In this document: positions 8,160 to 16,741 of the stretch, one piece after another
How the letters are laid out: the number at the start of each line of letters is the position of its first letter
Numbering within the stretch: the stretch's first letter is position 1
Source: Bradymonas sp963697525
GTDB lineage: Bacteria > Myxococcota_A > Bradymonadia > Bradymonadales > Bradymonadaceae
DNA: 64,000 nucleotides
Direction of reading: 5' to 3'
NCBI GenBank assembly: GCA_963697525.1
Contig: OY969087.1
Coordinates: 248,001-312,000, forward strand
Notes under the pieces: generated by a model
What the model saw: the letters and a program-made list of their open reading frames with translations, nothing else
Databases searched by the model: none
Told to the model about the DNA's origin: nothing
Position numbers and translations under genes: made by a program

Positions 8160-9890
8160 ATGGGTACGAAGAAAACGCAGAAGGCAGAAGTCGAACAGCA
8201 AGGTCTCCACATCGGTGGGGTGTTTCCCTATGCCGGAGGAAAGCGCAAAGAGCGGGATCTTGGCTGCTTCGCGCCAATTCTCCTCAAGGGTGGGCCCTTT
8301 GACACGCTCGCAGACGTGTTCGCAGGATCTGCGAGCATCTCGTTGTTCCTTGCACAGTTTGTGGCTCCAAAGCTGCTGTGGTTGAACGACCTGAACCCCA
8401 GTGTCTACGCCGCTCACCTTGCCGTCAGGGATCACATCGACGAACTGGTCGAGCGCGTGAAGGAGTTGGGCGAGACAACCCGCGAGCCCAAGAAAGCCGC
8501 GAAGCTTTGGTACTCGCTTCGAAAGGAATTGAGAGCCGAGCGGCTCGAAGTCCCCGAGACCAAAGAAGCGATCGTCAAACTGGCCGCAAAGAAGGTCTAC
8601 TTCCAGCATCTTGGCTGGAATCAGAACGGGGACGGCTCCCGAGGTGTCTCATCCAAGGAAATTGCAAGATGGGATTCGCGTGTATGGCTGGGACTTCAGC
8701 GCGTTCACGACATCCTCGCAACCATCCCTGAAGTGAAGGTAACCTGCCTTGACTATCAAGAGGTGCTGGACACGCTGGGGCCGGATGATCTGGCCTACCT
8801 CGACCCTCCCTATGTCGAGCGCGGCAAGGACTTCTACAGGGATGACTTCAGCGGAGACGACAGCCATGAGAAGCTGCGGGACCGTCTAAAGGAAGCATCC
8901 TTCCGCTGGGTCTTGACCTACGGCGATGCCAATGAGGTTGGCGATCTGTATGACTGGGCGTCGACGTTCAAGACGAACCAGTTCATCGAACGCCACTCGG
9001 GCTCAACCTTGAAGTACGAGCGGATCATCACGCCTCCGACATATCCCGAGGGTCTCACCATTGGTGACCGCACCTTCGATCTCGATTGGCCGCAAAGACC
9101 GTTCGAGACCAAGGACGGTTGGGACTTCGAGCGTGTCCGCGCGTTCAAGCGCCATTTCCAGAGCAGAAAGATCGAGCGGGACATCCTCGTCGACGGAGAT
9201 GATGTCATCATCGACGGTCGCAATAGGCTCTTGGCGGCTTTCTGCGCCGGAACGAGTCTCGATGACGTTCCGATTCGTCGGTTGGTTCATCGGCCAACCA
9301 CGCCGAAGGAGCGCCAAGGATTCCGGCTGATGCTCCAAGGCACACACAAAGGGATGACGCCTCTAGAAAAGGGAGAGATCGTTTACGGTCTCTACTACGA
9401 CGACGGGATGAAGTTATGCGAGATTGAACGGGCGTTTGCCATTCCGACATCAACCGCTTCCAACTGCCGTAGAAAGTGGGAAGACCATCTAGCGAAGCCA
9501 TTTCTCGAAGAATACGACAAGGAGGACGAATTCGAACGTTCGAAGCTAGGCTCGGACATCGACCTCGCACGACGGTGCCATGACAAGTTCGAAGCGGCTG
9601 CCAAGGTGATTGGAAAGAAGCGGGCGCACGAGGCAGCGATCTGGCTGTTCGTGGACTGGTGGGAATCTGTTCCAGAGACGCAGCGAAACCGGCTCTCTAC
9701 AAAGAAGGAGCGGGATGAGGCTCTGACCAAGGCCCTTTGCAAGCACATGGGCGTTTCTGAGGAAGATGGTCCGGTCTTTAAGCTGGGTACCGTGTCCTCA
9801 GTCACTAGCGGTCCGCCGCGATGGGTCATCGACAATCTTGTCGAGGTCGTGGGTGCAATGATTGACCACGATGAGAGCCGAGCCGCCTGA
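8160..9890 (+). CDS. D12-class adenine methylase fused to ParB-like domain
   Basis: This 576-residue protein combines two parts. Residues about 20-290 form a Dam/D12-class N6-adenine methyltransferase, with FPYAGGKRK near 22-30 and ADVFAGSASIS near 51-61 for SAM binding and the catalytic DPPY at 215-218. Residues about 335-450 resemble a ParB/sulfiredoxin-type domain (DILVDGDDVIIDGRNRLLAA, with DGRNR at 352-356), followed by an HTH-like stretch (LCEIERAFAIPTSTASNC). The remaining C-terminus is unassigned. No restriction partner is adjacent. I infer an orphan methylase or a DNA-marking/partition role for the element. ATG 8160 is preferred over an upstream GTG because of the leader hairpin and SD. 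Confidence 0.85.
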   Translation: MGTKKTQKAEVEQQGLHIGGVFPYAGGKRKERDLGCFAPILLKGGPFDTLADVFAGSASISLFLAQFVAPKLLWLNDLNPSVYAAHLAVRDHIDELVERVKELGETTREPKKAAKLWYSLRKELRAERLEVPETKEAIVKLAAKKVYFQHLGWNQNGDGSRGVSSKEIARWDSRVWLGLQRVHDILATIPEVKVTCLDYQEVLDTLGPDDLAYLDPPYVERGKDFYRDDFSGDDSHEKLRDRLKEASFRWVLTYGDANEVGDLYDWASTFKTNQFIERHSGSTLKYERIITPPTYPEGLTIGDRTFDLDWPQRPFETKDGWDFERVRAFKRHFQSRKIERDILVDGDDVIIDGRNRLLAAFCAGTSLDDVPIRRLVHRPTTPKERQGFRLMLQGTHKGMTPLEKGEIVYGLYYDDGMKLCEIERAFAIPTSTASNCRRKWEDHLAKPFLEEYDKEDEFERSKLGSDIDLARRCHDKFEAAAKVIGKKRAHEAAIWLFVDWWESVPETQRNRLSTKKERDEALTKALCKHMGVSEEDGPVFKLGTVSSVTSGPPRWVIDNLVEVVGAMIDHDESRAA

Positions 9891-9916
9891 TCTCACGTGG
9901 GAAGGCGAGACCAATG

Positions 9917-9945
9917 GGAGGTCCGGCCCGGACGCTCGGACCTCC
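9917..9945. terminator. 9-bp hairpin between methylase and next gene
   Basis: GGAGGTCCG (9917-9925) pairs with CGGACCTCC (9937-9945). It lies 27 nt after the methylase stop and 32 nt before the next start, so it may terminate or attenuate. Confidence 0.5.
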
Positions 9946-9977
9946 TCCAGTGCCAGAACAAGATCGAGAGGTATGAA

Positions 9978-10511
9978 ATGAATGGTGAAACCACGATTCT
10001 GCAGCGACGTTTCCTCGTCTGGACTCTTCTCAAATACCAACACAGACGAGACCCGACGCGCCACACAGTTCGTCTATCGGATGCGGAGGCCGTGAAACTC
10101 GCCAAGCGGATGGCTGGATTCCACACCGACTCGGATTTCCGCGCCTTTCCCATCTCGTGGCCCAATTGGGTGCGAACGGCCATAAAGCACATGCCCACCG
10201 AGGCATTCGCCGACGATGGCAGCCGTTGGTCGCACCTCGTCATTCGGGCTGATGTGGAGTGGCTGATTGAGCACGGGGTGCCGTCGATTGAGAAGGTGGT
10301 CCCGATCCGCCACTACAAGCACGTGGTTACGGAATGGGCTGACGATCTTCGGGCTGAGACTGCGATAATCGGGCAAGGAGCAACGAGTCTCCCAAGATTC
10401 GGCAAGTGTGTCGATTGGATGAGGGATGTCCTCGATGTTCTAACCGACGTAATCTCAGAAGCACCCGACCCCAACGGCTCAGACGACTCACCGATGAATG
10501 ACGCTGCCTAG
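9978..10511 (+). CDS. Uncharacterised 177-residue island protein
   Basis: The start at ATG 9978 is supported by GAGAGG 8 nt upstream. An in-frame start at 9897 would read through the 9917 hairpin. The protein has a basic N-terminal part (LQRRFLVWTLLKYQHRRDPTRH), a central Trp-rich part (ISWPNWVRTAIKHMP) and an acidic tail. No TM helix or known domain was recognised. It probably shares a transcript with the methylase unless the hairpin terminates. Confidence 0.65.
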   Translation: MNGETTILQRRFLVWTLLKYQHRRDPTRHTVRLSDAEAVKLAKRMAGFHTDSDFRAFPISWPNWVRTAIKHMPTEAFADDGSRWSHLVIRADVEWLIEHGVPSIEKVVPIRHYKHVVTEWADDLRAETAIIGQGATSLPRFGKCVDWMRDVLDVLTDVISEAPDPNGSDDSPMNDAA

Positions 10512-10582
10512 CTAGCAATGTGTTACGTTGTATGGCGTACCAGCACAAATCCTCGTCAGTGCTTCCCAGATGGACCCAGACG

Positions 10583-10658
10583 GCTCCGAGCTTTACCTGC
10601 GGCTTTGGGGTGGTAGAGTGGTCGTCAATCGCTGAGTGTTGGACTGGGAGCGGGTGAA
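10583..10658 (+). promoter_or_regulatory. Promoter-leader module, copy C
   Basis: This is homologous to 11529-11605. Shared sequence includes CTCCGA, a GCGGCTT block, GGGTGGTAGAGTG, AATC-CTGAG and GTTGGACTGGGAG. A plausible promoter is TTTACC 10592-10597, a 16-nt spacer and TAGAGT 10614-10619. GGGAG at the 3' end acts as Shine-Dalgarno for GTG 10659. Confidence 0.6.
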
Positions 10659-11426
10659 GTGGACGACATTATCAAGCTGATCGAGGCTCTCCAGCCTCTA
10701 CTGACATTGGCTGGTGGCGGCGCATTAACGCTCGCCGGCGTCTGGTACAAGGACCGCCGTGACCGGCATCGAGATGTCCAAGACTGGTTCCGGACCAAGT
10801 ACATCGAAGAAGGGGTCGAGCCGCTTCATCTGTACCTCGTGTGGGCGCGTCGGTACTTTCTGGCGGCGAAGAACGCCACCGAATTGGAAAATGTCTCTGT
10901 GGTACGGGACATGCTGCGCAAGGGGGAGCTAGTTCATCACCTTGACGCACCTATAGACGAAGTGGCCTTTGAGCAAGCGCGGCGCGATGCTGCTACATCT
11001 CCCGAGCGGTTTGATGCAGCTATTCGCAACAAGGCCCATCAACTGATCTTTCAGGCGTTTGCGCGTAAAGAGCCGCTATACTTTCCTGAGCAGGCGTTGA
11101 CTCGTATCTCGTTGCTTGTAGACGACGAAGAGGTTCGGAAAGGCTTTGTCGGTCTCGCCTTCCAAATCGGCCTAGAAAAGCTCCCGAAGCCGGAGGTGGT
11201 GCAAGCGGCGCTCAATGTCGCTGACGCCCTGCTTGACGCCGTGAGTGAGCTTCATAGCGTCCTTCAAAGCATCACTGTAAGAAAACGAAGTGATATCGAT
11301 ACGGTGGCGAGATTGCCCGCTATGAAGGCACTGCTCAATACTCTTCATCGTCAGGTAGAAACTACACAACGGACGTCCGAGAGCACGAAGAAGGAAAATT
11401 GTGCCGAGAAGGCCATGGCCGGATGA
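10659..11426 (+). CDS. Membrane-anchored protein of unknown function
   Basis: This 255-residue protein starts at GTG 10659. Residues about 8-30 (LQPLLTLAGGGALTLAGVWY) form a hydrophobic segment followed by a basic stretch (KDRRDRHR), suggesting a single N-terminal membrane anchor with a cytoplasmic helical body. The rest looks alpha-helical, with Glu/Arg/Leu-rich segments, and the tail is Ser/Lys-rich. No catalytic motif was seen. It shares its promoter-leader type with the next gene, so the two are probably co-regulated. A defence or immunity role would be a guess. Confidence 0.7.
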   Translation: MDDIIKLIEALQPLLTLAGGGALTLAGVWYKDRRDRHRDVQDWFRTKYIEEGVEPLHLYLVWARRYFLAAKNATELENVSVVRDMLRKGELVHHLDAPIDEVAFEQARRDAATSPERFDAAIRNKAHQLIFQAFARKEPLYFPEQALTRISLLVDDEEVRKGFVGLAFQIGLEKLPKPEVVQAALNVADALLDAVSELHSVLQSITVRKRSDIDTVARLPAMKALLNTLHRQVETTQRTSESTKKENCAEKAMAG

Positions 11427-11528
11427 GTGTCCTTCGCCCCCGGGCGAGTTCTTCCGGACCTCCAACAGACGGGCACGGTCGCCTGTAAAAAGATGGTCGT
11501 CTCTGAGGCGCCAAGACCAACGGAGACT

Positions 11529-11605
11529 TCTCCGATTTTCACCGGCGGCTTCCGGGTGGTAGAGTGTCCGAGAATCTCTGAGCGTTGGACTGGGAGGGTT
11601 TGGCC
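11529..11605 (+). promoter_or_regulatory. Promoter-leader module, copy D
   Basis: This is the second copy of 10583-10658. The promoter is TTTCAC 11537-11542, a 17-nt spacer and TAGAGT 11560-11565. GTTGGACTGGGAG at about 11584-11596 supplies the Shine-Dalgarno for GTG 11606. Confidence 0.6.
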
Positions 11606-12463
11606 GTGAGTGAAGACGAACCGCAGGGCGAACATCCAGAGTTTGGTAGCTTGGAGTTGGTGAAGATTGTCGACGTGGTCCTCCAAATCCAAGCGCAGCA
11701 CTTGGAGGTGCTCTGGAAGCTCGACCTAAACGAGCGTACGTCGATGCTGCGACCACTTATCGAGGGAGTTCGAAGCAACTGCTTGGCGCTCTCCTATCTG
11801 GCGAAGGGTGGCTTTCTCAATGAGTCATATATGGTCGCACGCGCTTTCGTTGAGCGAGTCATCAACGCCTGCTACCTGCTCGTCTGCGACGAGGACGAAT
11901 TGGAGGCTTATCTCCAGTACAGCCATCAAAAGGGATTTCGGACGCTGTCACGCCAAGTCAGCGCCGGAGATTCGACGATCGGCCTGAAGTACGAGCACGT
12001 CGACAAGGTGGAGAAAAGCCCTGAACTTCAAGCTGCGCTTGACCGCTTCACGTCAAAGAGGGGGAGAGAAATTACCCGATGGACCACCAAGAATCCCGTT
12101 GATCGACTGGAGATCGTGGCCGATCGGACTAACCTCGACATCACTGGGCTTCTGCTTGCTTGGCTTTCGATTTGGGAGAAGGCATCTGAGGCGCTACATG
12201 GGACGCTTTACGGATGTGTCTTTCATCTCGGGTTCTACGAGCCGGGGAGCGATTTTGATGATGCCGAATCTTTTCACCGACACATGAGGGGGAGCTTTAC
12301 GAGCTTGCTTATGTTGATCGGTGGGGCTATTCCAGCGCTACTTTATGTGGTCGGGGAGTTGAACCCAGACGCCCGCGAACTCGCGAGGTTGTCTGAGCAG
12401 GATAACCAAGAATTCGTCAAGGATATCGCGCCCAGTCTGGGGCTCGATGACGAGGTGTTGTGA
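11606..12463 (+). CDS. DUF5677-like helical protein
   Basis: This 285-residue protein starts at GTG 11606, 9-10 nt from GGGAGGG. A TTG start at 11585 would lie inside the conserved leader. The segment with NESYMVARAFVERVINACYLLV, followed later by WEKASEALHGTLYG, resembles the Arg/Glu and His-containing helices of DUF5677 proteins, which occur in accessory regions. A hydrophobic stretch near the C-terminus (LLMLIGGAIPALLYVVG) could be membrane-associated. The biochemical role is not known. Confidence 0.6.
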   Translation: MSEDEPQGEHPEFGSLELVKIVDVVLQIQAQHLEVLWKLDLNERTSMLRPLIEGVRSNCLALSYLAKGGFLNESYMVARAFVERVINACYLLVCDEDELEAYLQYSHQKGFRTLSRQVSAGDSTIGLKYEHVDKVEKSPELQAALDRFTSKRGREITRWTTKNPVDRLEIVADRTNLDITGLLLAWLSIWEKASEALHGTLYGCVFHLGFYEPGSDFDDAESFHRHMRGSFTSLLMLIGGAIPALLYVVGELNPDARELARLSEQDNQEFVKDIAPSLGLDDEVL

Positions 12464-12481
12464 GTAGGCCTGACGGCCAAG

Positions 12482-12858
12482 GTTAGGTCAGTTAGGGCAG
12501 AATCCGGAGCATCCGTTATACAGCCAACGCCGTCGAAAAAAGCTCTCGTTGCACTTGACACCTATTGAGGGGAACCCGGGAACTGCCCTAACTCCCCTAA
12601 CTCCCCTAACATTTCGCGTTGAAATCGCTGTGCAGTGCCCGTCTGGGCGGGGTCGTTGAAATTCGTTACCCCTAACGTAGCCCTAACCGAGACCTCGATA
12701 CCCCTAACTGCGACCTGCGAGTTTGCGGCATCTGGCGAGCTTGAAGTTTGAGAATCGACAAATGAATGCCCGAGCTGCTGCACGATTCGAGCAGCTCGGG
12801 CATAGAGGTGGGGGGATGTTAGGGCAGCATGTTAGGGGAAGACGTTTGGTTCCCTAAC
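12482..12858. repeat. CCCTAAC/GTTAGGG iteron cluster, candidate replication origin
   Basis: The 410-nt gap between the DUF5677-like gene and the primase-helicase stop holds ten exact copies of CCCTAAC or its complement, plus one GTTAGGT. Copies start at 12482 (variant), 12491, 12586, 12595, 12604, 12670, 12681, 12702, 12818, 12831 and 12852. Three are spaced exactly 9 nt apart (12586-12610). Such a cluster beside a replicative helicase-primase gene is typical of an iteron-type origin. Function is inferred from position. The heptamer contains the hexamer of vertebrate telomeres, presumably by coincidence. Confidence 0.65.
12766..12803. terminator. Perfect 14-bp hairpin within the iteron region
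   Basis: ATGCCCGAGCTGCT (12766-12779) pairs perfectly with 12790-12803 around a 10-nt loop, about 70 nt after the stop of the minus-strand primase gene. It is a terminator candidate or an origin-associated structure. Confidence 0.6.
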
Positions 12859-12873
12859 CACCGGGTGGCACGG

Positions 12874-15552
12874 TCAGCCTTGATGCAGAATGTCGCACAT
12901 AAGGTCCTCGCAGACTCCAACTGCATTGACGGCTCCTCCACATTGCTCGCACCTTGACTCGTCGGCCTGCAACGATTCCGTTCGGGAGCCGTCCTTGTGC
13001 GAGTCGGGTTGTTCCCCTTCGTTCTTCGCGAAGGGAATGACATTGCTGCCCGATGAGAGTTCATCAAGGGTAGGCAACGCTGATCCCTCGCGTTTGATCC
13101 TTACTTTGTAGTGGCTGACGTTGCCGGGCTTGGTCTTGACGAATCCCAGCTTCGCAAATCGCTTGTAGAAGGTCTGTGAACTCATCTTACGATGACCGTT
13201 CCGCTCGGCCCACTGGATGAAGTGGTCGTAAAGCAACTGCGCCCTCACAGATTCGCTATCAGACTCTTCAAGCTTCTGATCTGCAAATTCTGCAATGGGG
13301 TTCGCTTCGATGCGCCATTGGTCGAGCGCCCGTTTGGAAGACTCGGGAACAGTGTACTTTCCTTGACGGAGAAGGCGTCTCGCGCCTTCGACCATCCATG
13401 CGACGATGCGCGGAAGATCGCTGATGAGCTTCTCGTCCATGTCGCGGTCGCGATTCGGATCGTTCTCAAAGCAGTGGGTGAACTCAACCAGCATTGGCCT
13501 GCGCCAAAACCCTCCGCTCATGTCCACGACCGAGGGCAATTCATTGCACGCGAACGCGAAGCCCAGTGTCGGCGTGAACGTAAACACTTCACCCCGGGGA
13601 AAACGACCCGAGATCGTATCCGCTGTCACTACAGCCTTCAGGGGCTCGGAGTTCACGATGGCGGATGCAGTCATCTCGGTGACGATGTTGATTCGCCTCC
13701 CTGCGAGATCGGCACGATAGTATTGGTCGCCAAGCTGTGTCGGTAGCACGCTGGATACCGAGTCCTCGGGGAACACGGCCTTTAGGACTTTCAGGAAGGT
13801 CGACTTGCCGTTGGAACCGCTTCCGTCAGCATCAACAAGAAGCAGAAATTTCTGGAACCTATGCGCCATGCCGAAGAGGCACGCCCCACAGAATTCCTGT
13901 AGAAGCTTCTTCTTCGCCTCACGATCCGAGTCCTCATCGTCTTGAAAGACCCCATCGAGAAATTCATCCATCAACTTCGACGGCTTGTCGACGTAGTCGT
14001 AGTCGAAGCCGAACCGCGCTTTCGCCTCGGGTGTCTTTCCGAACTCGACGATCTTATGCCCGTTTCTTCCGTGGGGCAGGCAGTAGAACCCTTTGTCACG
14101 GAATTGGACGCCCCAAGGTGCCGTCGAAAAAAAGCCGGGACCGAACTTCCCGTTGGGAATGTCACGAAGGCACTTCAGCACACCCTCCGCCGTCCCGGAG
14201 AAGATCTTCATGCGCTTTCGCTTGCCGTTGCCACTCGGATCGGCTTCGCCAATGGGCGCACCGTCGAAGTTATGAACCAGTGCCCTCACGTCTCTGTCCG
14301 GGAGTTGGTTCCAGATACCCATCTCCTTTTCGTAGCGCCAGAGGCTGCCTTCATCGAAGGCAAGAGGGACATTGGTGCTGACTTTGTTGTCCTGCCCCGC
14401 TGGCCGGTATTCGACGTTGGATGGCTCCAGCAAGTCATGAGCAAAGCGTGCGAGCGCGACGTGGGAGTCCGAAGGGATTGAGTAGTGCGCCTTCTTCGGC
14501 CCCTCCCATCCCGCCTGCATTGCCATCCAGAACAGAGTTCCCAACGACACCTGTTTCTCTTCGGGAAGTGAGGAAGTAAAGGATGTCCATTGCTGACGCG
14601 ACTCGCGTTCGGTCCACTTCGGATACTGCTTCGCCCATTCGCACCACAACTCGAATCCGTCGTCGTCACCGTCGTACTCGTTGAACAACGCCATCCCAGC
14701 AAGAATCCAAGTGCGCCGGTCGTCGTAGTCGAGATGTGACAGGGCTTCCTTGATTTCATCTTCGCTATGGACGTCCTTCGAGATGTGACGGCGGTTGTCA
14801 TAGGCCTTCAGAGATTCCTCGCTAACCTTCTGTGCCTCTTGAAACTGCTCAAAACCGTCACGGAGTGACCCGATATGGAAGGGCCGTTCGAAGTCGTCCT
14901 GAGCGAAGTGTGGGAAGTTTTCGATATCGAGGGGTTCTCCCTTCATGACGCGCACTTCTCGCTGCATCACGGCCTCAGGATTCTTCTCGCGCAGCGTGTA
15001 GTAGGCGTGGACAATACTTGAGCAGTTCTCATCAACAACGCTGTCAAGATCATCAAGCCGCAACCGTTCTCCGAAGTGGTATTCTAACTGGCTCTTTACC
15101 CTCCGGTGGATGAACTGCCAGAACTCTGGCTTGACCGGCTCGGACAGGGGAATCAGGTAGTGCCCGCGCGGGTAGCCCTTTTTCCACTTCGGATTTCCGT
15201 TCGAGTCCTTCGCATTGATGGCTCCGTGGCTCCACGATGTCCACCAAACCGCCTTGAACGGTAGCACCCGATGGATGTCGTCCGGCGTGAGTTGAATACC
15301 TTCGATGTCGAAGCAGAGCATCTGCGCCGACGACGCCAAGTGCTTCTGGCGGTAGAACTTCGGATTGCGTTGGTTCGGCTTACTTCCGCGCCCCTTCGAG
15401 GTCGACGCCATGATCAGGCCGGGTCCGGCCTTCTCGGGATGTGTGTCTGTCGACTTGATGTACTCAATGATGTCTTCCCAAGTCTCCTCGACGTTTTCGA
15501 CTTCGGACTTAACGCTTGTGACTCTTCCGTATGCGATTTTCTGATTGGACAT
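12874..15552 (-). CDS. Primase-helicase (PriCT-2, D5/SF3 helicase)
   Basis: This 892-residue protein starts at ATG 15552 with GGAG 5 nt upstream; an ATG at 15594 is less likely. The N-terminal 200 residues resemble a primase-polymerase-like region (LCFDIEGIQLTPDDIHR; GHYLIPLSEP). Residues about 260-340 fit a PriCT-2 module (LDYDDRRTWILAGMALFNEY). D5_N and SF3 helicase regions follow, with Walker A GSGSNGKST near 577-585, GRRINIVTE and FACNELPSV. The C-terminus has a zinc-ribbon-like CEQCGG...CEDLMC. Such proteins initiate replication of phages, P4-like satellites and plasmid-like elements. The iteron cluster lies immediately downstream. Confidence 0.9.
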   Translation of the reverse strand: MSNQKIAYGRVTSVKSEVENVEETWEDIIEYIKSTDTHPEKAGPGLIMASTSKGRGSKPNQRNPKFYRQKHLASSAQMLCFDIEGIQLTPDDIHRVLPFKAVWWTSWSHGAINAKDSNGNPKWKKGYPRGHYLIPLSEPVKPEFWQFIHRRVKSQLEYHFGERLRLDDLDSVVDENCSSIVHAYYTLREKNPEAVMQREVRVMKGEPLDIENFPHFAQDDFERPFHIGSLRDGFEQFQEAQKVSEESLKAYDNRRHISKDVHSEDEIKEALSHLDYDDRRTWILAGMALFNEYDGDDDGFELWCEWAKQYPKWTERESRQQWTSFTSSLPEEKQVSLGTLFWMAMQAGWEGPKKAHYSIPSDSHVALARFAHDLLEPSNVEYRPAGQDNKVSTNVPLAFDEGSLWRYEKEMGIWNQLPDRDVRALVHNFDGAPIGEADPSGNGKRKRMKIFSGTAEGVLKCLRDIPNGKFGPGFFSTAPWGVQFRDKGFYCLPHGRNGHKIVEFGKTPEAKARFGFDYDYVDKPSKLMDEFLDGVFQDDEDSDREAKKKLLQEFCGACLFGMAHRFQKFLLLVDADGSGSNGKSTFLKVLKAVFPEDSVSSVLPTQLGDQYYRADLAGRRINIVTEMTASAIVNSEPLKAVVTADTISGRFPRGEVFTFTPTLGFAFACNELPSVVDMSGGFWRRPMLVEFTHCFENDPNRDRDMDEKLISDLPRIVAWMVEGARRLLRQGKYTVPESSKRALDQWRIEANPIAEFADQKLEESDSESVRAQLLYDHFIQWAERNGHRKMSSQTFYKRFAKLGFVKTKPGNVSHYKVRIKREGSALPTLDELSSGSNVIPFAKNEGEQPDSHKDGSRTESLQADESRCEQCGGAVNAVGVCEDLMCDILHQG

Positions 15553-15809
15553 GGTTGCTCCATATTTCAGGAGCCACCTCGGTTCGGCTGTCATCGTCGT
15601 ACCATCACCACCACGTGCCGAAATCGCGGTTTTCCTTCGATACTACAGGTAGGTGCAGGCTGATTATCGTGTTAGTCGCTGAGGCGACTCTCAAATGTCA
15701 ATGTTGGTGCTAGCCCCTCCCAGTTCTCGTGTCTGGGAGGGGCATTTCTTTGTGAACGATTGGTCTTCGAATCTGCTTCCGCAACTTCTTCAACTTCCTT
15801 ATCCCACCT
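15553..15809. other. Gap upstream of primase gene
   Basis: It contains the promoter side of the primase gene and the 15713-15743 hairpin. No gene seen. Confidence 0.5.
15713..15743. terminator. Perfect 11-bp hairpin between RHH and primase genes
   Basis: GCCCCTCCCAG (15713-15723) pairs perfectly with 15733-15743 around a 9-nt loop. It lies downstream of the small regulator gene on the minus strand and upstream of the primase gene. A short T-rich run (ATTTCTTT) follows on the plus strand. Confidence 0.6.
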
Positions 15810-16007
15810 TTACTCCCTCGACTCCATCTCGACATCGAGACGGCTGATGCCGTCGTGGACGAGAATCCGCACTACGGCAGAGCGCGAGCGTCCAAAAGCT
15901 TGCGCGAGTTGGTCGAGCTTCTCTACATCGTCTTCATAAAAGCCGATGGCGAGAGGACGAATGGAAGGTGATTCTTGATTCTTGGCGAGCTTGTTCTTCA
16001 GGGACAT
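15810..16007 (-). CDS. Ribbon-helix-helix regulator, 65 residues
   Basis: ATG 16007 has a strong AGGAGG 6 nt upstream. Upstream codons in the same frame (to 16193) are not needed. Residues about 18-60 (RPLAIGFYEDDVEKLDQLAQAFGRSRSAVVRILVHDGISRL) fit a MetJ/Arc-type RHH fold: a short strand, then two helices with the GRSRS turn. It is divergent from the 16443 gene, across a region with a consensus promoter and a small inverted repeat. I infer a copy-control or element-control repressor. Confidence 0.75.
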   Translation of the reverse strand: MSLKNKLAKNQESPSIRPLAIGFYEDDVEKLDQLAQAFGRSRSAVVRILVHDGISRLDVEMESRE

Positions 16008-16442
16008 GTGGCCTCCTATGGCTGACGTGGTGATGGGAGCGATCCAAGGCCGCCCCTTCACCCATAGAAGGTCGATAAAAAGAATAATGAGGGCGTTATC
16101 GCCCGGGCGCTCACTTCTCCACGCCGTCGAAGTGCAGTGGCCCCCCGAGAGGGCGCTGCGGCTCTCCGTCTGGGCTGGAGGCTCGTTCCACATCGAACTC
16201 GCGACCGAGCATCCTTTGTCTGTTAAGCAACCCCGACCGTGGAGACTCTACGTCAAGTCGCCGATTTCTAAATGCGCTAGGCGCAGGCATGAATATGCCA
16301 GAAGTCGACATTTATCCTAAGACTAGATGGACTAAGTGAGCCTTTCATTTGACAAAGTGCAAAACATTACATATAATAAGCGTCGACATAACGGATGCAA
16401 AGTGCATCCAACAATCACAACACTTATGACAAAGGACATGTT
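16008..16442. promoter_or_regulatory. Divergent control region with consensus promoter and operator-like palindrome
   Basis: TTGACA 16349-16354, a 17-nt spacer and TATAAT 16372-16377 form a perfect sigma70 consensus promoter reading toward the 16443 gene. GGATGCA-AAG-TGCATCC at 16393-16409 is a perfect 7-bp palindrome at about +10 to +25 of that transcript, placed to act as an operator, perhaps for the divergent RHH protein. GTCGACAT occurs twice, near 16305 and 16383. The rest shows nothing clear. Confidence 0.7.
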
Positions 16443-16736
16443 ATGTCGATTGCAGTTATTAGGCGGAATAAAAACAGTACCTTCGGCACCTCCCTTGTGG
16501 TGAGGGCATGTATTGAGGCAATGTCAGCGTCAGGCATCATTGAGCCGATCTCTCGGCGCGATGTCCTGAACACACACCGGGGACGTGCTCTGCACCGACA
16601 TGTACACAACTACATCTCGTTGTACGCGGATGGTGATCCCATTTCTCACGATGAGGCGATGAGGTTTCTGAACGACGCAGCAAGCGGAAAGATCCCTGTT
16701 GGATCAGATCTGTTGTCTGGCTCCAACGACGCCTAA
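16443..16736 (+). CDS. Small island protein, unknown function
   Basis: A 97-residue protein starts at ATG 16443 with AAGGA about 7 nt upstream. An in-frame ATG at 16395 overlaps the operator-like palindrome and is less likely. The sequence (MSIAVIRRNKNSTFGTSLVV...; ISRRDVLNTHRGRALHRHVHNYISLYADG) has a basic middle part compatible with a small DNA-binding protein, but no family was recognised. It has a consensus promoter and a long terminator hairpin, so it is probably a monocistronic, well-expressed gene. Confidence 0.65.
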   Translation: MSIAVIRRNKNSTFGTSLVVRACIEAMSASGIIEPISRRDVLNTHRGRALHRHVHNYISLYADGDPISHDEAMRFLNDAASGKIPVGSDLLSGSNDA

Positions 16737-16741
16737 ACCTA

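Noticed and set aside
12562..12783. A 73-codon minus-strand ORF in the iteron region
   Set aside because: It spans most CCCTAAC repeats and its start lies inside the 12766-12803 hairpin. Coding is less likely than an origin.
13192..13746. A 184-codon plus-strand ORF inside the primase-helicase gene
   Set aside because: It is antisense to well-supported SF3 motifs, with no RBS or domain.
16196..16212. TCGAACTCGCGAC match to the tRNA-Gly 3' region as an attachment site remnant
   Set aside because: Only 13 nt match, it lies inside the island next to regulator genes, and the acceptor stem is not repeated.
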